Assembly: GCF_025403375.1 (NCBI RefSeq)
Contig: NZ_JAMPTM010000024.1
Coordinates: forward strand, 1-43,993
Direction: 5' to 3'
DNA from: Frankia gtarii
Lineage (GTDB): Bacteria; Actinomycetota; Actinomycetes; Frankiales; Frankiaceae
DNA: 43,993 bases
Below, one piece after another: positions 32,052 to 40,828 of the stretch. Position 1 is the stretch's first letter, and every line of letters starts with the position of its first letter. The notes beneath the pieces are model-generated. The model searched no databases. It was given only the letters and a program-made list of their open reading frames with translations, and had not been told where the DNA came from. The position numbers were made by a program, and so were the translations under genes.

Positions 32052-32338
32052 TCAAAACGGTCGGATAAGGGCCAAACGGGCACTCGTCGACGCCGATATC
32101 CCGAATTCCCCGAACGGCGGTTGCAGCCTGCCCCGCCGATTAGCGCTCGGCACCGCGGCCCGGCTGACATCCCTGGCCGATGCTCTGCTTCTCTGCGCAT
32201 CCCGCATCTGGCCAAGGAGAACCGGGAGCGTCTCATTCGCAGGATAATCGACGCGACCGTGGGTGCCAGGCTGAGCGACCGGGCCATGCAGGGAGACTCC
32301 CCACCATTGTCTTCCTAGCAATATTCTAGAATTTCGGT
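32052..32338. other. 287-bp spacer between ATPase and PIN genes
   Basis: The GC content falls towards the 3' end, where TATTCT (32322-32327) and the palindrome ATTCTAGAAT (32323-32332) lie just before the PIN gene's ATG. These would suit a -10 box for a leaderless transcript. A short frame (about 32121-32318) contains LAKENRERLIRRIIDATVG, which looks protein-like and may be a remnant or a small gene; I cannot support it further. Confidence 0.4.
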
Positions 32339-33685
32339 ATGGGGGAATCGATCACAGCTTCGAGAGGCTCGGCACCGAGTGCGCCGCAGAGACGTGGGTT
32401 GTTCGACGGGTTCGAGGCATACCGCACGCCGTCGGTCGAGGACTACCGGCGAGTACTGACCGCCGGCATGGTCGTGCCGGACACCAACGTCCTGCTCAAC
32501 CTGTACCGCTATCACCCGGACGCGCGCGACAACCTGCTGGACGTGCTCACCGGGCTCGGGGAACGGGTCTGGGCACCGCATCAGGTCATCGCGGAGTTCT
32601 GGACCCAGCGTAACAATGTGCTGCGCGATCCGCGGGGAACGACGGCGACCCGAAACGACCTGGAAAAGCTGCGCGGCCAGGCCGATCAGGTGATCCGTAC
32701 CTGGGCCAATCGACTGTCCCTCGACTCCGTGGAGGCAGCCGACCTGCGCAAGGCGCTCACGGCCGGATTCGACCACGTGTCGGAGCAGATCGCCGCCGCC
32801 CATGACCGCGGAATGGCGCGGTATTCCACCGATTCCAATCTCGACCCGGTCGTGAAGCGACTGGCGACCATCCTTACGGGGCGGGTCGGCCCCGAGCTGT
32901 CACCCGCCGAGCATCAGGAGGTGCTCCAGGAGGGACTGCGCCGGGTCGAGCAGCGGATACCGCCTGGCTACAAGGACGGCACGAAGAAGGGCACCGCTCC
33001 CGCCGGCGACTACGTGCTGTGGAAGCAGATCCAGGTGGAAGCCAAGGCCCGGCGCTGCCCCGTCCTCTTCGTCACCGGAGACGTCAAGGAGGACTGGTGG
33101 CGCCTCGAGCAGGGACTCCCCATCGGCCCGCGGCCCGAGCTCGTCCGGGAGCTACTCGACACCGCCGAGTGCGCGCTGTTCATGGTCCGGCCGGACGAGC
33201 TGCTGAGGCTGGCCGGGGAGGTGCTCAGCGTCGAGGTTCCCGCCGCCGCCCTGGCCGACGTCGGGCGCGTCCAACAACTCCAGCAAGAGCGGGACGATCG
33301 GGACGATCCGGACGACGAGCCTGAGGAGCAGGAGCCCGGCTGGACCGCGGGGGCGATCGACGCGGTCCTCGGCCGGCTGCGCGAGGAGGCGGCGGTGCAG
33401 GCGCGGGCGATCGAGCGGGCCGCCGCGTCGGACGGTTTCATCAGCCGCGACGAGGTGTACCGGATCGCCGGCTACGGGGCGGACCGCAGCCTGCGCGGTT
33501 TCACCCGTCCCGTGCGCCGCATCGTCGCCTACTTCCAGGGCCGCGGGCGCATCCCGCTCGACGCCGAGCCGCTTCTGGACGCCGTCTACGACGACCAGTC
33601 CGGCCAGGCCATCGGTTTCCAGATCCCCGCCTCCGTCACCGCCCTGCTCGGCTCCCCCGCCGACCCCGCGGTCGACGAGAACTGA
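32339..33685 (+). CDS. Large PIN-like nuclease (DUF4935 type) with C-terminal winged helix
   Basis: A 448-residue protein with a PIN-like RNase fold in residues 40-290. Acidic residues fall at the places of a PIN active site: D48 in VPDTNVLLNLYRY, E85 in QVIAEFW, D223 in GDYVLWKQI and D247/D251 in VTGDVKEDWW. A helical insert lies between them, as in DUF4935 proteins. A charged DDRDDPDDEPEEQE linker (about 320-335) leads to a C-terminal helix-rich region that resembles a winged helix (SDGFISRDEVYRIAGYG). No Shine-Dalgarno sequence precedes the ATG, so leaderless translation is likely. PIN-like proteins of this size often occur in defence islands and target RNA. The Nudix gene begins 22 bp later, so the two form an operon. 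Confidence 0.83.
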   Translation: MGESITASRGSAPSAPQRRGLFDGFEAYRTPSVEDYRRVLTAGMVVPDTNVLLNLYRYHPDARDNLLDVLTGLGERVWAPHQVIAEFWTQRNNVLRDPRGTTATRNDLEKLRGQADQVIRTWANRLSLDSVEAADLRKALTAGFDHVSEQIAAAHDRGMARYSTDSNLDPVVKRLATILTGRVGPELSPAEHQEVLQEGLRRVEQRIPPGYKDGTKKGTAPAGDYVLWKQIQVEAKARRCPVLFVTGDVKEDWWRLEQGLPIGPRPELVRELLDTAECALFMVRPDELLRLAGEVLSVEVPAAALADVGRVQQLQQERDDRDDPDDEPEEQEPGWTAGAIDAVLGRLREEAAVQARAIERAAASDGFISRDEVYRIAGYGADRSLRGFTRPVRRIVAYFQGRGRIPLDAEPLLDAVYDDQSGQAIGFQIPASVTALLGSPADPAVDEN

Positions 33686-33707
33686 ATCCGCCGGCCACGG
33701 AGATCCG

Positions 33708-34139
33708 ATGACCTACACGAGTCCCGTAGATGTGTTGCTGCTTCTGATCCGCGACGACCAGGTGCTGCTTGCCCTGCGCGCGGGAACCGGATTCGCCGAC
33801 GGCTGGTGGAACCTGCCCAGCGGAAAACTCGAACAGAACGAGGACGCCGCCAGCGCGCTCGTGCGCGAGGCCCGCGAGGAGACCGGTCTCGTCCTCGATC
33901 GGTCCAGGCTCTCCCTCACCGCCACGATCCACTCCCGCAACGACCGCGGCAGCGCGCGCCTCGGCCTGGTCTTCCGGCCCGCGAGCTGGACGGGCGAGCC
34001 GGTCAACGCCGAGCCGGACAAGTGCGCCGGGATCGCCTGGTTCCCCCTCGGCGCGATCCCCGAGCGGACCTACGGAACGTCCCGTACCGGCATCGAGCTG
34101 TTCCGACGCGGCGAGAACTTCGCCGCGGAAGGCTGGTGA
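33708..34139 (+). CDS. Nudix hydrolase
   Basis: A 143-residue Nudix protein. The box GX5EX7REUXEEXGU is perfect: it begins GKLEQNED and ends REAREETGL at about residues 43-65. Such enzymes cleave a nucleoside diphosphate linked to another group. The substrate could be a damaged nucleotide, NADH or ADP-ribose; it cannot be told from the box. It starts 22 bp after the PIN-like gene. Since a TIR protein that splits NAD would leave ADP-ribose forms, a link to the nearby cassette is possible but not shown. Confidence 0.9.
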   Translation: MTYTSPVDVLLLLIRDDQVLLALRAGTGFADGWWNLPSGKLEQNEDAASALVREAREETGLVLDRSRLSLTATIHSRNDRGSARLGLVFRPASWTGEPVNAEPDKCAGIAWFPLGAIPERTYGTSRTGIELFRRGENFAAEGW

Positions 34140-34239
34140 CGAGTAGCCGCCCAACGGGCAAGAAGGGACCGCGGCTGTTCGGGCGCCGTTCACCTCACGG
34201 GTCTTCCGCCGGTCGCCCCCAGCCGGGAATGGTGACTAT

Positions 34240-35385
34240 ATGACGCCGATCCGTCGCATCGTCCTGGCGGCCGCCGCGGCAGCGGCACTCGCGTGTTCCG
34301 CCGCCACGGCCGCAGCCGCTTCAACTGCCGCCATGGCGCCGGGCGGGCCGCGGGGCAGGGCCTGCCCGCCCACCGCGGTCGCGGTCGGGTTCAGCGACGC
34401 GTTGGACAAGGCGTCGATCGACGGCGTGGCGGTCGGGGGGCTGTCGGGGCTCGCCGCGGATCGGCGCAGCGGCGGGTACGTCGCGGTCCAGGATCACAGC
34501 GGGACGGAGCCGGCGCGGCTGTTCTTCTTCCGCGACCCGCGCCACCCCACGCCGACGGGCACGCTGACCCTGCGCCGCCCGGACGGCACGCCGTACGACG
34601 CGTCGAGCTTCGACGGCGAGGGCGTCGCCGTCCTGCCGGACGGGCGGTTCCTGGTCAGCTCGGAGACGGAGCCGTCGGTGCGGGTGTTCGGGCGGGACGG
34701 CCGGCAGGCCGGGGAGCTCCCGGTGCCGGCGCGGTTCGCGGTCGCGCCCGCCGGCGAGGCGACGGCGAACGCCACCCTGGAGGGCCTGTCGGTCTCGCCG
34801 TCGGGGCGGTTCGTCTACGCCACGATGGAGGGCGCGCTCGCCGGGGACGCCCAGGCCGGAGGCGGGCAGACCGGAGGCGGGCAGACCGGAGGCGGGCAGG
34901 CGCCATTCCGCCGGATTCTCGTCTACGCCGCCGACTCCGGCGCGCCCGGCGGGTTCCGGCTGACCCGCCAGATCGGCTATCAGGTCGACCCGGGCAACCG
35001 GATCGCCGAGGCGACGGCCTACGGCGACGGGCGGCTGGTCGTACTGGAGGCCTCGTTCACGCCGAACGTCGGCAACACCGCGACCCTCTACGCCGTTACC
35101 AGCGCCGACCGGGCCCCGGACGTCGGTGGCATCGCCGACCTCGCCACCGCGCCGGCCGCCGACATCGTGGCCAAGCGGCCGGTCGCGGACCTCGTCCGCT
35201 GCCCGACCCTCGGCGCGCCCAGCCGGGAACCGCAGCTCAACCCGCTGCTCGACAACTACGAGGGCCTCGCCGTCGCCGCGGCGCCGGTCGGCCGCGGACC
35301 GGCGACGCTCACCCTCATCAGCGACGACAACCTCGCTGCCACTCAGATCACCCGGCTGCTCACCCTCGCCGCGCCGCTGCCCTGA
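34240..35385 (+). CDS. Secreted phytase/esterase-like propeller protein
   Basis: A 381-residue exported protein. An Ala-rich signal peptide covers about residues 1-30. The mature part matches the esterase-like domain of phytase proteins: GGLSGLAADRRSGGYVAVQD, then SFDGEGVAVLPDGRFLVSSE, then LEGLSVSPSGRFVYATMEGA, and near the end LDNYEGLAVA. These strands make a six-bladed beta-propeller. The substrate may be a phosphate ester or a lipid, not known. A 15-bp tandem repeat adds GGGQT units in a loop. It stands alone, 100 bp after the Nudix gene, and is convergent with the response regulator. Confidence 0.83.
   Translation: MTPIRRIVLAAAAAAALACSAATAAAASTAAMAPGGPRGRACPPTAVAVGFSDALDKASIDGVAVGGLSGLAADRRSGGYVAVQDHSGTEPARLFFFRDPRHPTPTGTLTLRRPDGTPYDASSFDGEGVAVLPDGRFLVSSETEPSVRVFGRDGRQAGELPVPARFAVAPAGEATANATLEGLSVSPSGRFVYATMEGALAGDAQAGGGQTGGGQTGGGQAPFRRILVYAADSGAPGGFRLTRQIGYQVDPGNRIAEATAYGDGRLVVLEASFTPNVGNTATLYAVTSADRAPDVGGIADLATAPAADIVAKRPVADLVRCPTLGAPSREPQLNPLLDNYEGLAVAAAPVGRGPATLTLISDDNLAATQITRLLTLAAPLP
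34861..34899. repeat. 15-bp tandem repeat in coding sequence
   Basis: GGCGGGCAGACCGGA at 34861-34875 and 34876-34890, then a partial third copy from 34891. It encodes GGGQT units in a surface loop of the propeller protein. The unit is a multiple of three, so changes in number keep the frame. Confidence 0.75.
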
Positions 35386-35404
35386 CGACCGCCCGCGCCG
35401 ACGG

Positions 35405-36058
35405 TCAGGGTTCTCCGAGACCGGCACGGCGGGCTCGGAGGATCGCGGCGGCACGGTCGGGTGCGTTGAGCTTGGCGAGGATGTTGGAGACGTGGTTGGC
35501 GACGGTCTTGGGTGTGAGTCCGAGGGCGCGGCCGATACGGCTGTTGGGCCAGCCGTTGGCCACGAGACCCAGCACGTCCCGTTCTCGGTCGGTGAGTTCG
35601 GGAAACGGGGCAGCCGTCGGTGCCGGGTCGGAGAATGCACGCAGGATGCGTTCGGCGATGTCGGATCCGAACACCGCATCGCCGTGGGCGACGGCGCCGA
35701 TGGTGCGGATCACGTCGTCCTGCTGGGCGCCTTTGAGCAGGTAGCCGCGGGCGCCGGCGCGCAGAGCGGCGAACACGAATTCGTCCTCGCCGTACATCGT
35801 CAGCATGAGGATCGCGACGCCGGGATGCGCGGCGCGGATCCGGCGGGTGGCTTCGACGCCGCCGATGCCGGGCATGTCCACGTCCATCAGGACGACATCC
35901 GGGCTGGCCGGGCCGGCCAGTGCGACGGCCTGCTCGCCAGAGGTGGCTTCGCCGACGACCTCGATGCCGTCCACCGAGTCGAGCAGAGCGGCCAGGCCTT
36001 CGAGCACGATGCGATGGTCGTCGACGATCAGGACCCGCACGGGGCCGGTGTCGTTCAT
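35405..36058 (-). CDS. NarL/FixJ-type response regulator
   Basis: A 217-residue response regulator. The receiver domain has the acidic pair D13/D14, the phospho-acceptor D59 in VVLMDVDMPG, T86-like LMLTMYG and the GARGYLLK lysine. The C-terminal LuxR-type HTH reads LTDRERDVLGLVANGWPNSR and later KTVANHVSNILAKL. Its start codon overlaps the end of the histidine kinase gene by four bases, so the pair is co-translated. Targets are unknown; the allene-oxide-cyclase-like lipoprotein gene just upstream of the kinase, on the other strand, is a candidate. Confidence 0.95.
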   Translation of the reverse strand: MNDTGPVRVLIVDDHRIVLEGLAALLDSVDGIEVVGEATSGEQAVALAGPASPDVVLMDVDMPGIGGVEATRRIRAAHPGVAILMLTMYGEDEFVFAALRAGARGYLLKGAQQDDVIRTIGAVAHGDAVFGSDIAERILRAFSDPAPTAAPFPELTDRERDVLGLVANGWPNSRIGRALGLTPKTVANHVSNILAKLNAPDRAAAILRARRAGLGEP

Positions 36059-38163
36059 CCGGCGGCGCCGACGAGGGTGGTGGTCGTGGCGATCCGCGCG
36101 GGGACGGGGGGTTGCTCGGGCACGGCGCTGCCGGCGAGGGAGAGCGGGAGTTCAACGCGCACCCGGCCGCCGTCGGGCGTGGGCCCGGCGGTCCAGCTGC
36201 CGCCCAGCGCGGTTACCCGTTCGCGCATGGACGTCAGGCCGACGCCGGCCGCCCAAGCGGTCCGGGCCGTGCCGTCGTCGCGGATTTCCACCGTCATGCG
36301 TTCCCCCCATTCGATCGACACGACGCAGTGCGACGCGTGGGCGTGCCGGGTGACATTGGTGACGGCTTCGGTGATGATCCGGTATCCGGCGATCTCCACC
36401 GCGGCCGGCAGCTCAGGCATCGTGTCGGGCGCCGAGAGCGTCACCGGGACGCCGGAGTGCCGCAGCTGCTCGCGCAACGCGCCCAGCAGCCCGAGTTCGT
36501 CGAGGGCGGGGGGACGCAGCGCGTAGACGAGGCGGCGCAGGTCGTCGAGCGCGGTGGTCAGGTCACGCCGGACCCCGCCGAGGAGATCGTCGGCTCGCGG
36601 GAGGTCGCGGCCGGCGAGATTGCGGGCGGCGTCGACCTTGGTCGCGGCCGCGGTGAGCACGGGACCGAGACCGTCGTGGAGGTCGCGGCGCAGCCGGCGG
36701 CGTTCCTCCTCGGTCGCGCTGACAATCCGTTCCCGCGAGCGGATCAGGTCCTCGGTGAGCATGACGTTGCTCGCGGCAGCCGCGAGTTGGCCGGCGATGT
36801 GCTCCATGAGTCGGGACTCCCGGGAGCCCAGCGCAGCTTCCCCCACGCGCCGCGCGACCACGAGCGATCCGATGTCGCGACCCTGGTGGACGAGCGGGAA
36901 TCGGATCGTGTCAGCGCGCCCGGTGTCATCACCGTGGGTGATACGGCGGGTGACTGCGCCGTCCCCCCGCATCTCGACGGCCACCCACGGCAGTCGCAGC
37001 GCCTCGATGACGGCCTCGAGCAGGCCTGGCAGCAGTTGCTCGATGCTGCCGGCGGCCTCGAGGCGGGACGCCACCTGACTGATCACCGTGTACGGCTCGT
37101 CGCGATGGCCGTAGAGGAAACGGTTGATCGACCGCTGGATCCGGGACCGGGCCGGGGCAAGGCTGAAGGCGGCGCCGAGTGAGACCACCACCGTCCACGG
37201 CCCGCCGGCACGGTCTCCGAGCAGCGCGAGCAGCCCCACCCCGGCCGCGTAGACCCCGGCCACGAACGCGGCGAGCAGGGTGTAGACGAGGGCGCGGTTG
37301 AGGACGACGTCGACCCCGTAGACCTGGTTCGCCAGCACGACCGCGACGACGACGATCAGAAGCAGCATCGTCCCGATCGAGGCAAGCACCTCGCCGGCCG
37401 GCAGCGCGACGATGACCGGGGTGAGCACGATTCCGCCGATGTTGACCACGCCGAGCCAGCGCAGCACCTGACGCTCTCGTCCCCGCGCACGCCGCCAGCG
37501 CAGGACCATCACGATCGAGCCCAGCAGCAGTCCCGCGGGAAACAGCGCCACTGCGACCCAGTCGGGGTACGCGTCGATCCCCAGCGGGTTGCGCAGCCCG
37601 GCGAACTGGGGCGTCGGATGGGGGATCGTGTGCCGCCCGAGCGGACCGGTCGTCCAACCGGCCGCGCACAGGGCCACGCTGACGACGGCCGCCCGACCGA
37701 TCCGACCCGGCGGGAAACGTCCGGTCGGAAACGCCGCCCACGTCGTCGCCATCACCACCGGTTCCACCGGTTCCCCGACGCCCGCGGCGAACAGCGCCAG
37801 CCCCGCCCCGGGCAGCTGCCGCCCATCGTGCGAGAACAGTGCCCACTCGATGCCGGCGGCCGCGAGCCCGTGGCCGAGACCGGCGGCCAGCGCCAGCCAG
37901 CCGAAAACGACCTCCGGACGTCGGGTGGCCAGCAACCAGCCGGCGATGGTGAAGCCGACGGCCGGAATGATCTGGGTCCACGGACTGTCCGGCCGCTGCC
38001 CGGTGGTCGTGACGGCCGCGTGCCGGTTGGCGATGGTCAGCGCCACCCCGGCCACTGTCAGCACGACGACGGCCAGCGCCAGAAGGTGCGCGAGGAGTCG
38101 GCGGACGGTTCGGCTGGACAGCCGAACGCAGCCGCGGCGGGGAAACACTCGCTCAGTGTGCAT
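36055..38163 (-). CDS. Membrane histidine kinase, HisKA_3 type
   Basis: A 702-residue sensor kinase. The N-terminal half (about 20-320) has eight or so hydrophobic segments, for example LLAHLLALAVVVLTVAGVAL and MLLLIVVVAVVLANQVYGVD. A GAF-like domain (about 360-465) includes LLPGLLEAVIEALRLPWVAV. The dimerisation helix has RRDLHDGLGP with H496 as phosphorylation site. The ATPase has ITEAVTNVTRHAHAS (N box) and GVGLTSMRERV (G box). It is operonic with the NarL-type regulator downstream. The signal sensed is unknown. Confidence 0.95.
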   Translation of the reverse strand: MHTERVFPRRGCVRLSSRTVRRLLAHLLALAVVVLTVAGVALTIANRHAAVTTTGQRPDSPWTQIIPAVGFTIAGWLLATRRPEVVFGWLALAAGLGHGLAAAGIEWALFSHDGRQLPGAGLALFAAGVGEPVEPVVMATTWAAFPTGRFPPGRIGRAAVVSVALCAAGWTTGPLGRHTIPHPTPQFAGLRNPLGIDAYPDWVAVALFPAGLLLGSIVMVLRWRRARGRERQVLRWLGVVNIGGIVLTPVIVALPAGEVLASIGTMLLLIVVVAVVLANQVYGVDVVLNRALVYTLLAAFVAGVYAAGVGLLALLGDRAGGPWTVVVSLGAAFSLAPARSRIQRSINRFLYGHRDEPYTVISQVASRLEAAGSIEQLLPGLLEAVIEALRLPWVAVEMRGDGAVTRRITHGDDTGRADTIRFPLVHQGRDIGSLVVARRVGEAALGSRESRLMEHIAGQLAAAASNVMLTEDLIRSRERIVSATEEERRRLRRDLHDGLGPVLTAAATKVDAARNLAGRDLPRADDLLGGVRRDLTTALDDLRRLVYALRPPALDELGLLGALREQLRHSGVPVTLSAPDTMPELPAAVEIAGYRIITEAVTNVTRHAHASHCVVSIEWGERMTVEIRDDGTARTAWAAGVGLTSMRERVTALGGSWTAGPTPDGGRVRVELPLSLAGSAVPEQPPVPARIATTTTLVGAAG

Positions 38164-38301
38164 GTCCGCTTATCCCGCCGACCCGGGAACTTCTCCCGAT
38201 CGACCCGGGAATCCGCGCCCGTGTGGGCGGGACACGCCCAACCCCACGATGTGCCGACACGCCGGCGGGTGCCGGAGATCGACACAACAAGGAGGTTCCC
38301 C

Positions 38302-38874
38302 ATGCGGGAACGTGCGTACCCCAGCCCGGCGCCACGCTGGCGAGCAGCGGTGGCGACCGTGACGGCGGTCGGGGCGATGGCCCTGTTCGCCGCCTGCTCA
38401 GGCTCCACCGACACACCGGCGGCGGCGACCCCGGCGACGACCCCGGCGGCGTCCGCGGTGACAGCCGCCGCGGCGACCACGCCCTTCCCGACCCGCTACT
38501 TCGACGACCAGGTCGACCTCATCTACACGCCGCCAGGTGGATCGCCCACCCACACCATGACCGGGCCGCCGGCGCCCGGGGGCCGCATGGAACTCGTCGA
38601 GAACCTCTACCCCGGCGACCACGCCACCCACTCCGGGCAGCTCGCCGGCACCAACCACACCACCTGCGAGTTCGGAGCCGACCTGAACACGCATTGCACC
38701 TCGAGGGCGATCTTCGGTGACTCGACGCTCACATCGTCGAGCACGGGCAGCGAAAGCGACTTCGACTCGGCGATCACCGGGGGCACCGGCCGATTCGCGG
38801 GCGCGACCGGCAGCATCCACGTCCACACCCTCGGCGACACCAACGACGCCGACATCACCATCAACCTCGGGTAG
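38302..38874 (+). CDS. Allene-oxide-cyclase-like barrel lipoprotein
   Basis: A 190-residue lipoprotein. The signal peptide ends in the lipobox LFAAC (C32), then an Ala/Thr/Pro-rich linker. The rest has the eight-strand barrel pattern of AOC/dirigent-like proteins: GRMELVENLYPGDHATHSGQ, DSTLTSSSTGSESDFDSAIT and GGTGRFAGATGSIHVHTLG. Bacterial members are mostly of unknown function. AAGGAGG lies six bases before the ATG at 38302. It is divergent from the histidine kinase, so the two-component system may control it. Confidence 0.8.
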   Translation: MRERAYPSPAPRWRAAVATVTAVGAMALFAACSGSTDTPAAATPATTPAASAVTAAAATTPFPTRYFDDQVDLIYTPPGGSPTHTMTGPPAPGGRMELVENLYPGDHATHSGQLAGTNHTTCEFGADLNTHCTSRAIFGDSTLTSSSTGSESDFDSAITGGTGRFAGATGSIHVHTLGDTNDADITINLG

Positions 38875-39329
38875 TCGACGGACAGCCGGGTCACCCCACG
38901 CCCACGCCGACGCCGTTGCCGCGCCGGCCCCCCGCCGGACATCCGTTGAGAGGCGCCCGATTCACCCGTTCGGGGGTGCCGAGAAGGAATGGTCTCCCCC
39001 GGATGGGCGTGGCGGGGTCCACGATGCGGGCGCCCGAAGGAGCGTTGCCGGCCCGCCCGTCGAAGGTGCCTGGCGAGCAGCGTCACCACGACCCGGCGCC
39101 GTGCGCCCACCAGCGTCCATGCAGCCGGCCGGGCGGCGTCGCGGGCTGTCGAGCGACGAGCCGGCGACCCTGTCCGGGGGAGCACACCCGGGCACACGGA
39201 CTGCCTTCGTCAACCGGTGCCGGTCCCTAGGTCCCCCTACAAAGTTCCATCAGTCCCGGTGGGTTCGCCGCAGCTACCAAGGCAGAGTCGTCTCGACGAT
39301 CCGTCGGTGACCGACCTGAAGGAGCCAGC
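38875..39329. other. 455-bp spacer without a convincing gene
   Basis: Several short open frames exist but all are Arg/Pro-rich with no motif. The last 90 bases are AT-richer (for example CTACAAAGTTCCATC near 39238) and probably contain the promoter of the GNAT-AAA gene. AAGGAG at 39319-39324 is its ribosome site. Confidence 0.45.
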
Positions 39330-40673
39330 GTGCCCATCTGGCACATCCGTCCCTACGAGACCGTCGACTACGCGGCCACCGTGCGGCTGCTCGAAGAGGT
39401 ACGCAGCACGCCGGGCGGGCCGCCCATCAACCTGACCGACACCGTGCTGGCGCTGCGGCACGAGCCGCCCGACACCGAGTCCCCGGTAGTGGTCGCCGTC
39501 GCCGGCGAGCACATCGTGGGGGCCGCGATCGGGCGCAAGGAAGGTGGCGCGGGTCGGGTCCTCACGGTCGCCCTCGCACCGGCCTGGCGCCACCACGGCA
39601 TCGGGTCCGGCCTGTTGCAGAGCGTGGAGAACCTGCTCCTGCACGCCGGCTGCCGACGGATCACCACGCTGATCACTCCCGGCCAGTCCGGGGAGGAGGC
39701 GTTCCTCAACCGCGGCTTCAGCGCCACCGGGCAGGAGCTCTACGACAAGCAGATCCCGCTGCGTCCGGCGGACGTGTCGACCGTCGAGCGCTGGGGTGGG
39801 GCGCTGCTGAGCACGTCCGAGTGGTCGAACCTCGCGGGCATGGAGGAGGAGCGCAAGCTCATCGAGCAGCGGCTGCTGCTGCCGGTGCGGGAGCGGGAGC
39901 TGGCCGAGGCGTACGGCGTGGTCATCCCCACGGCGATGTTGCTGTTCGGGCCGCCGGGAACCGGCAAGACGTCGTTCGCCCGCGCGATCGCCGCCCGGCT
40001 GGAGTGGCCGTTCGTGGAGCTGCTGCCGTCGCGGCTGGCGTCGGGGGCGGCCGGGCTCGCCGCCGAGCTGCGTTCGGCGATCGACGACCTGATGGGCGTC
40101 GAGCGGGTCGTCGTGTTCATCGACGAGGTCGACGAGATCGCCCAGTCCCGCGAGACCCGGCCGGAGAACCAGTCGGTCGTCAACGAGCTGCTCAAGGCGA
40201 TCCCGCTGTTCCGCGGGGTGCAGGGCCGACTGCTGATCTGCGCGACGAACGCGGTGTCGGCGCTGGACCCGGCGTTCGTCCGGCCCGGCCGGTTCGACCT
40301 GGTGCTCCCGGTCGGACCGCCGGACGCCAGCGGGCGTCGCGTGCTGCTGGCAGGCCTGCTGGAGCGGGTCGCCAACAAGGCGGAGATCGACCTGGACGCG
40401 GTGGTGGCCGCAACCGACCTGTTCACCCCTGCGGACCTCTCCGCGGTCGTGCAGCGCTCGGCGGCGGCGGCCTTCCACCGGGCCGCCGACAGTACCTGGC
40501 TGCACGGCAAGCCCGGCTCCGACGCGGCGGGCCCGGAAGGCGGCGAGAATCCCGCCACCACGCCGCTGGGCACCGCGGACCTGCTCGACGCCGCCCGGCA
40601 GGCCCGCCCGACGATCAGCCTGACCGAGCTCGACCGCTTCCGCCGGGACGCGGAGGCCTTCACCCGCATCTGA
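39330..40673 (+). CDS. GNAT acetyltransferase-AAA+ ATPase fusion
   Basis: A 447-residue fusion. Residues 1-145 look like a GNAT domain; the acetyl-CoA loop is RHHGIG within VALAPAWRHHGIGSGLLQSV. Residues 160-400 are a classic AAA+ core of the FtsH/Cdc48 type: Walker A GPPGTGKT (207-214), Walker B VVFIDEVDE with D265/E266, sensor-1 N307 and arginine fingers in RPGR (318-321). The small lid domain follows, broken by a Gly/Pro-rich insert. No protease or membrane domain is present. The GTG start has AAGGAG five bases upstream. ATP-driven remodelling of a target coupled to its acetylation is one idea. The flavoprotein paralogue follows by 155 bp. Confidence 0.88.
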   Translation: MPIWHIRPYETVDYAATVRLLEEVRSTPGGPPINLTDTVLALRHEPPDTESPVVVAVAGEHIVGAAIGRKEGGAGRVLTVALAPAWRHHGIGSGLLQSVENLLLHAGCRRITTLITPGQSGEEAFLNRGFSATGQELYDKQIPLRPADVSTVERWGGALLSTSEWSNLAGMEEERKLIEQRLLLPVRERELAEAYGVVIPTAMLLFGPPGTGKTSFARAIAARLEWPFVELLPSRLASGAAGLAAELRSAIDDLMGVERVVVFIDEVDEIAQSRETRPENQSVVNELLKAIPLFRGVQGRLLICATNAVSALDPAFVRPGRFDLVLPVGPPDASGRRVLLAGLLERVANKAEIDLDAVVAATDLFTPADLSAVVQRSAAAAFHRAADSTWLHGKPGSDAAGPEGGENPATTPLGTADLLDAARQARPTISLTELDRFRRDAEAFTRI

Positions 40674-40828
40674 CCCCCGCCTGCCCACGGCCGGGTGCGG
40701 CGGGACCTTCGGACCATCCGCACCCGACGTTCGGCGGCTACGCCAAAAAGCGGCCGAACTGGCAGGAGAATGATGGCTGGAACGAATGCTTCCGGTTTCT
40801 CCGCGGCCTCGAGATGGGTTTCTTCGCC

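Noticed and set aside
32121-32318. Short frame before the PIN-like gene as an antitoxin gene
   Set aside because: The PIN-like protein is 448 residues, not a VapC-size toxin, and the short frame has only a TTG start with no supporting ribosome site. Kept only as a note in the spacer.
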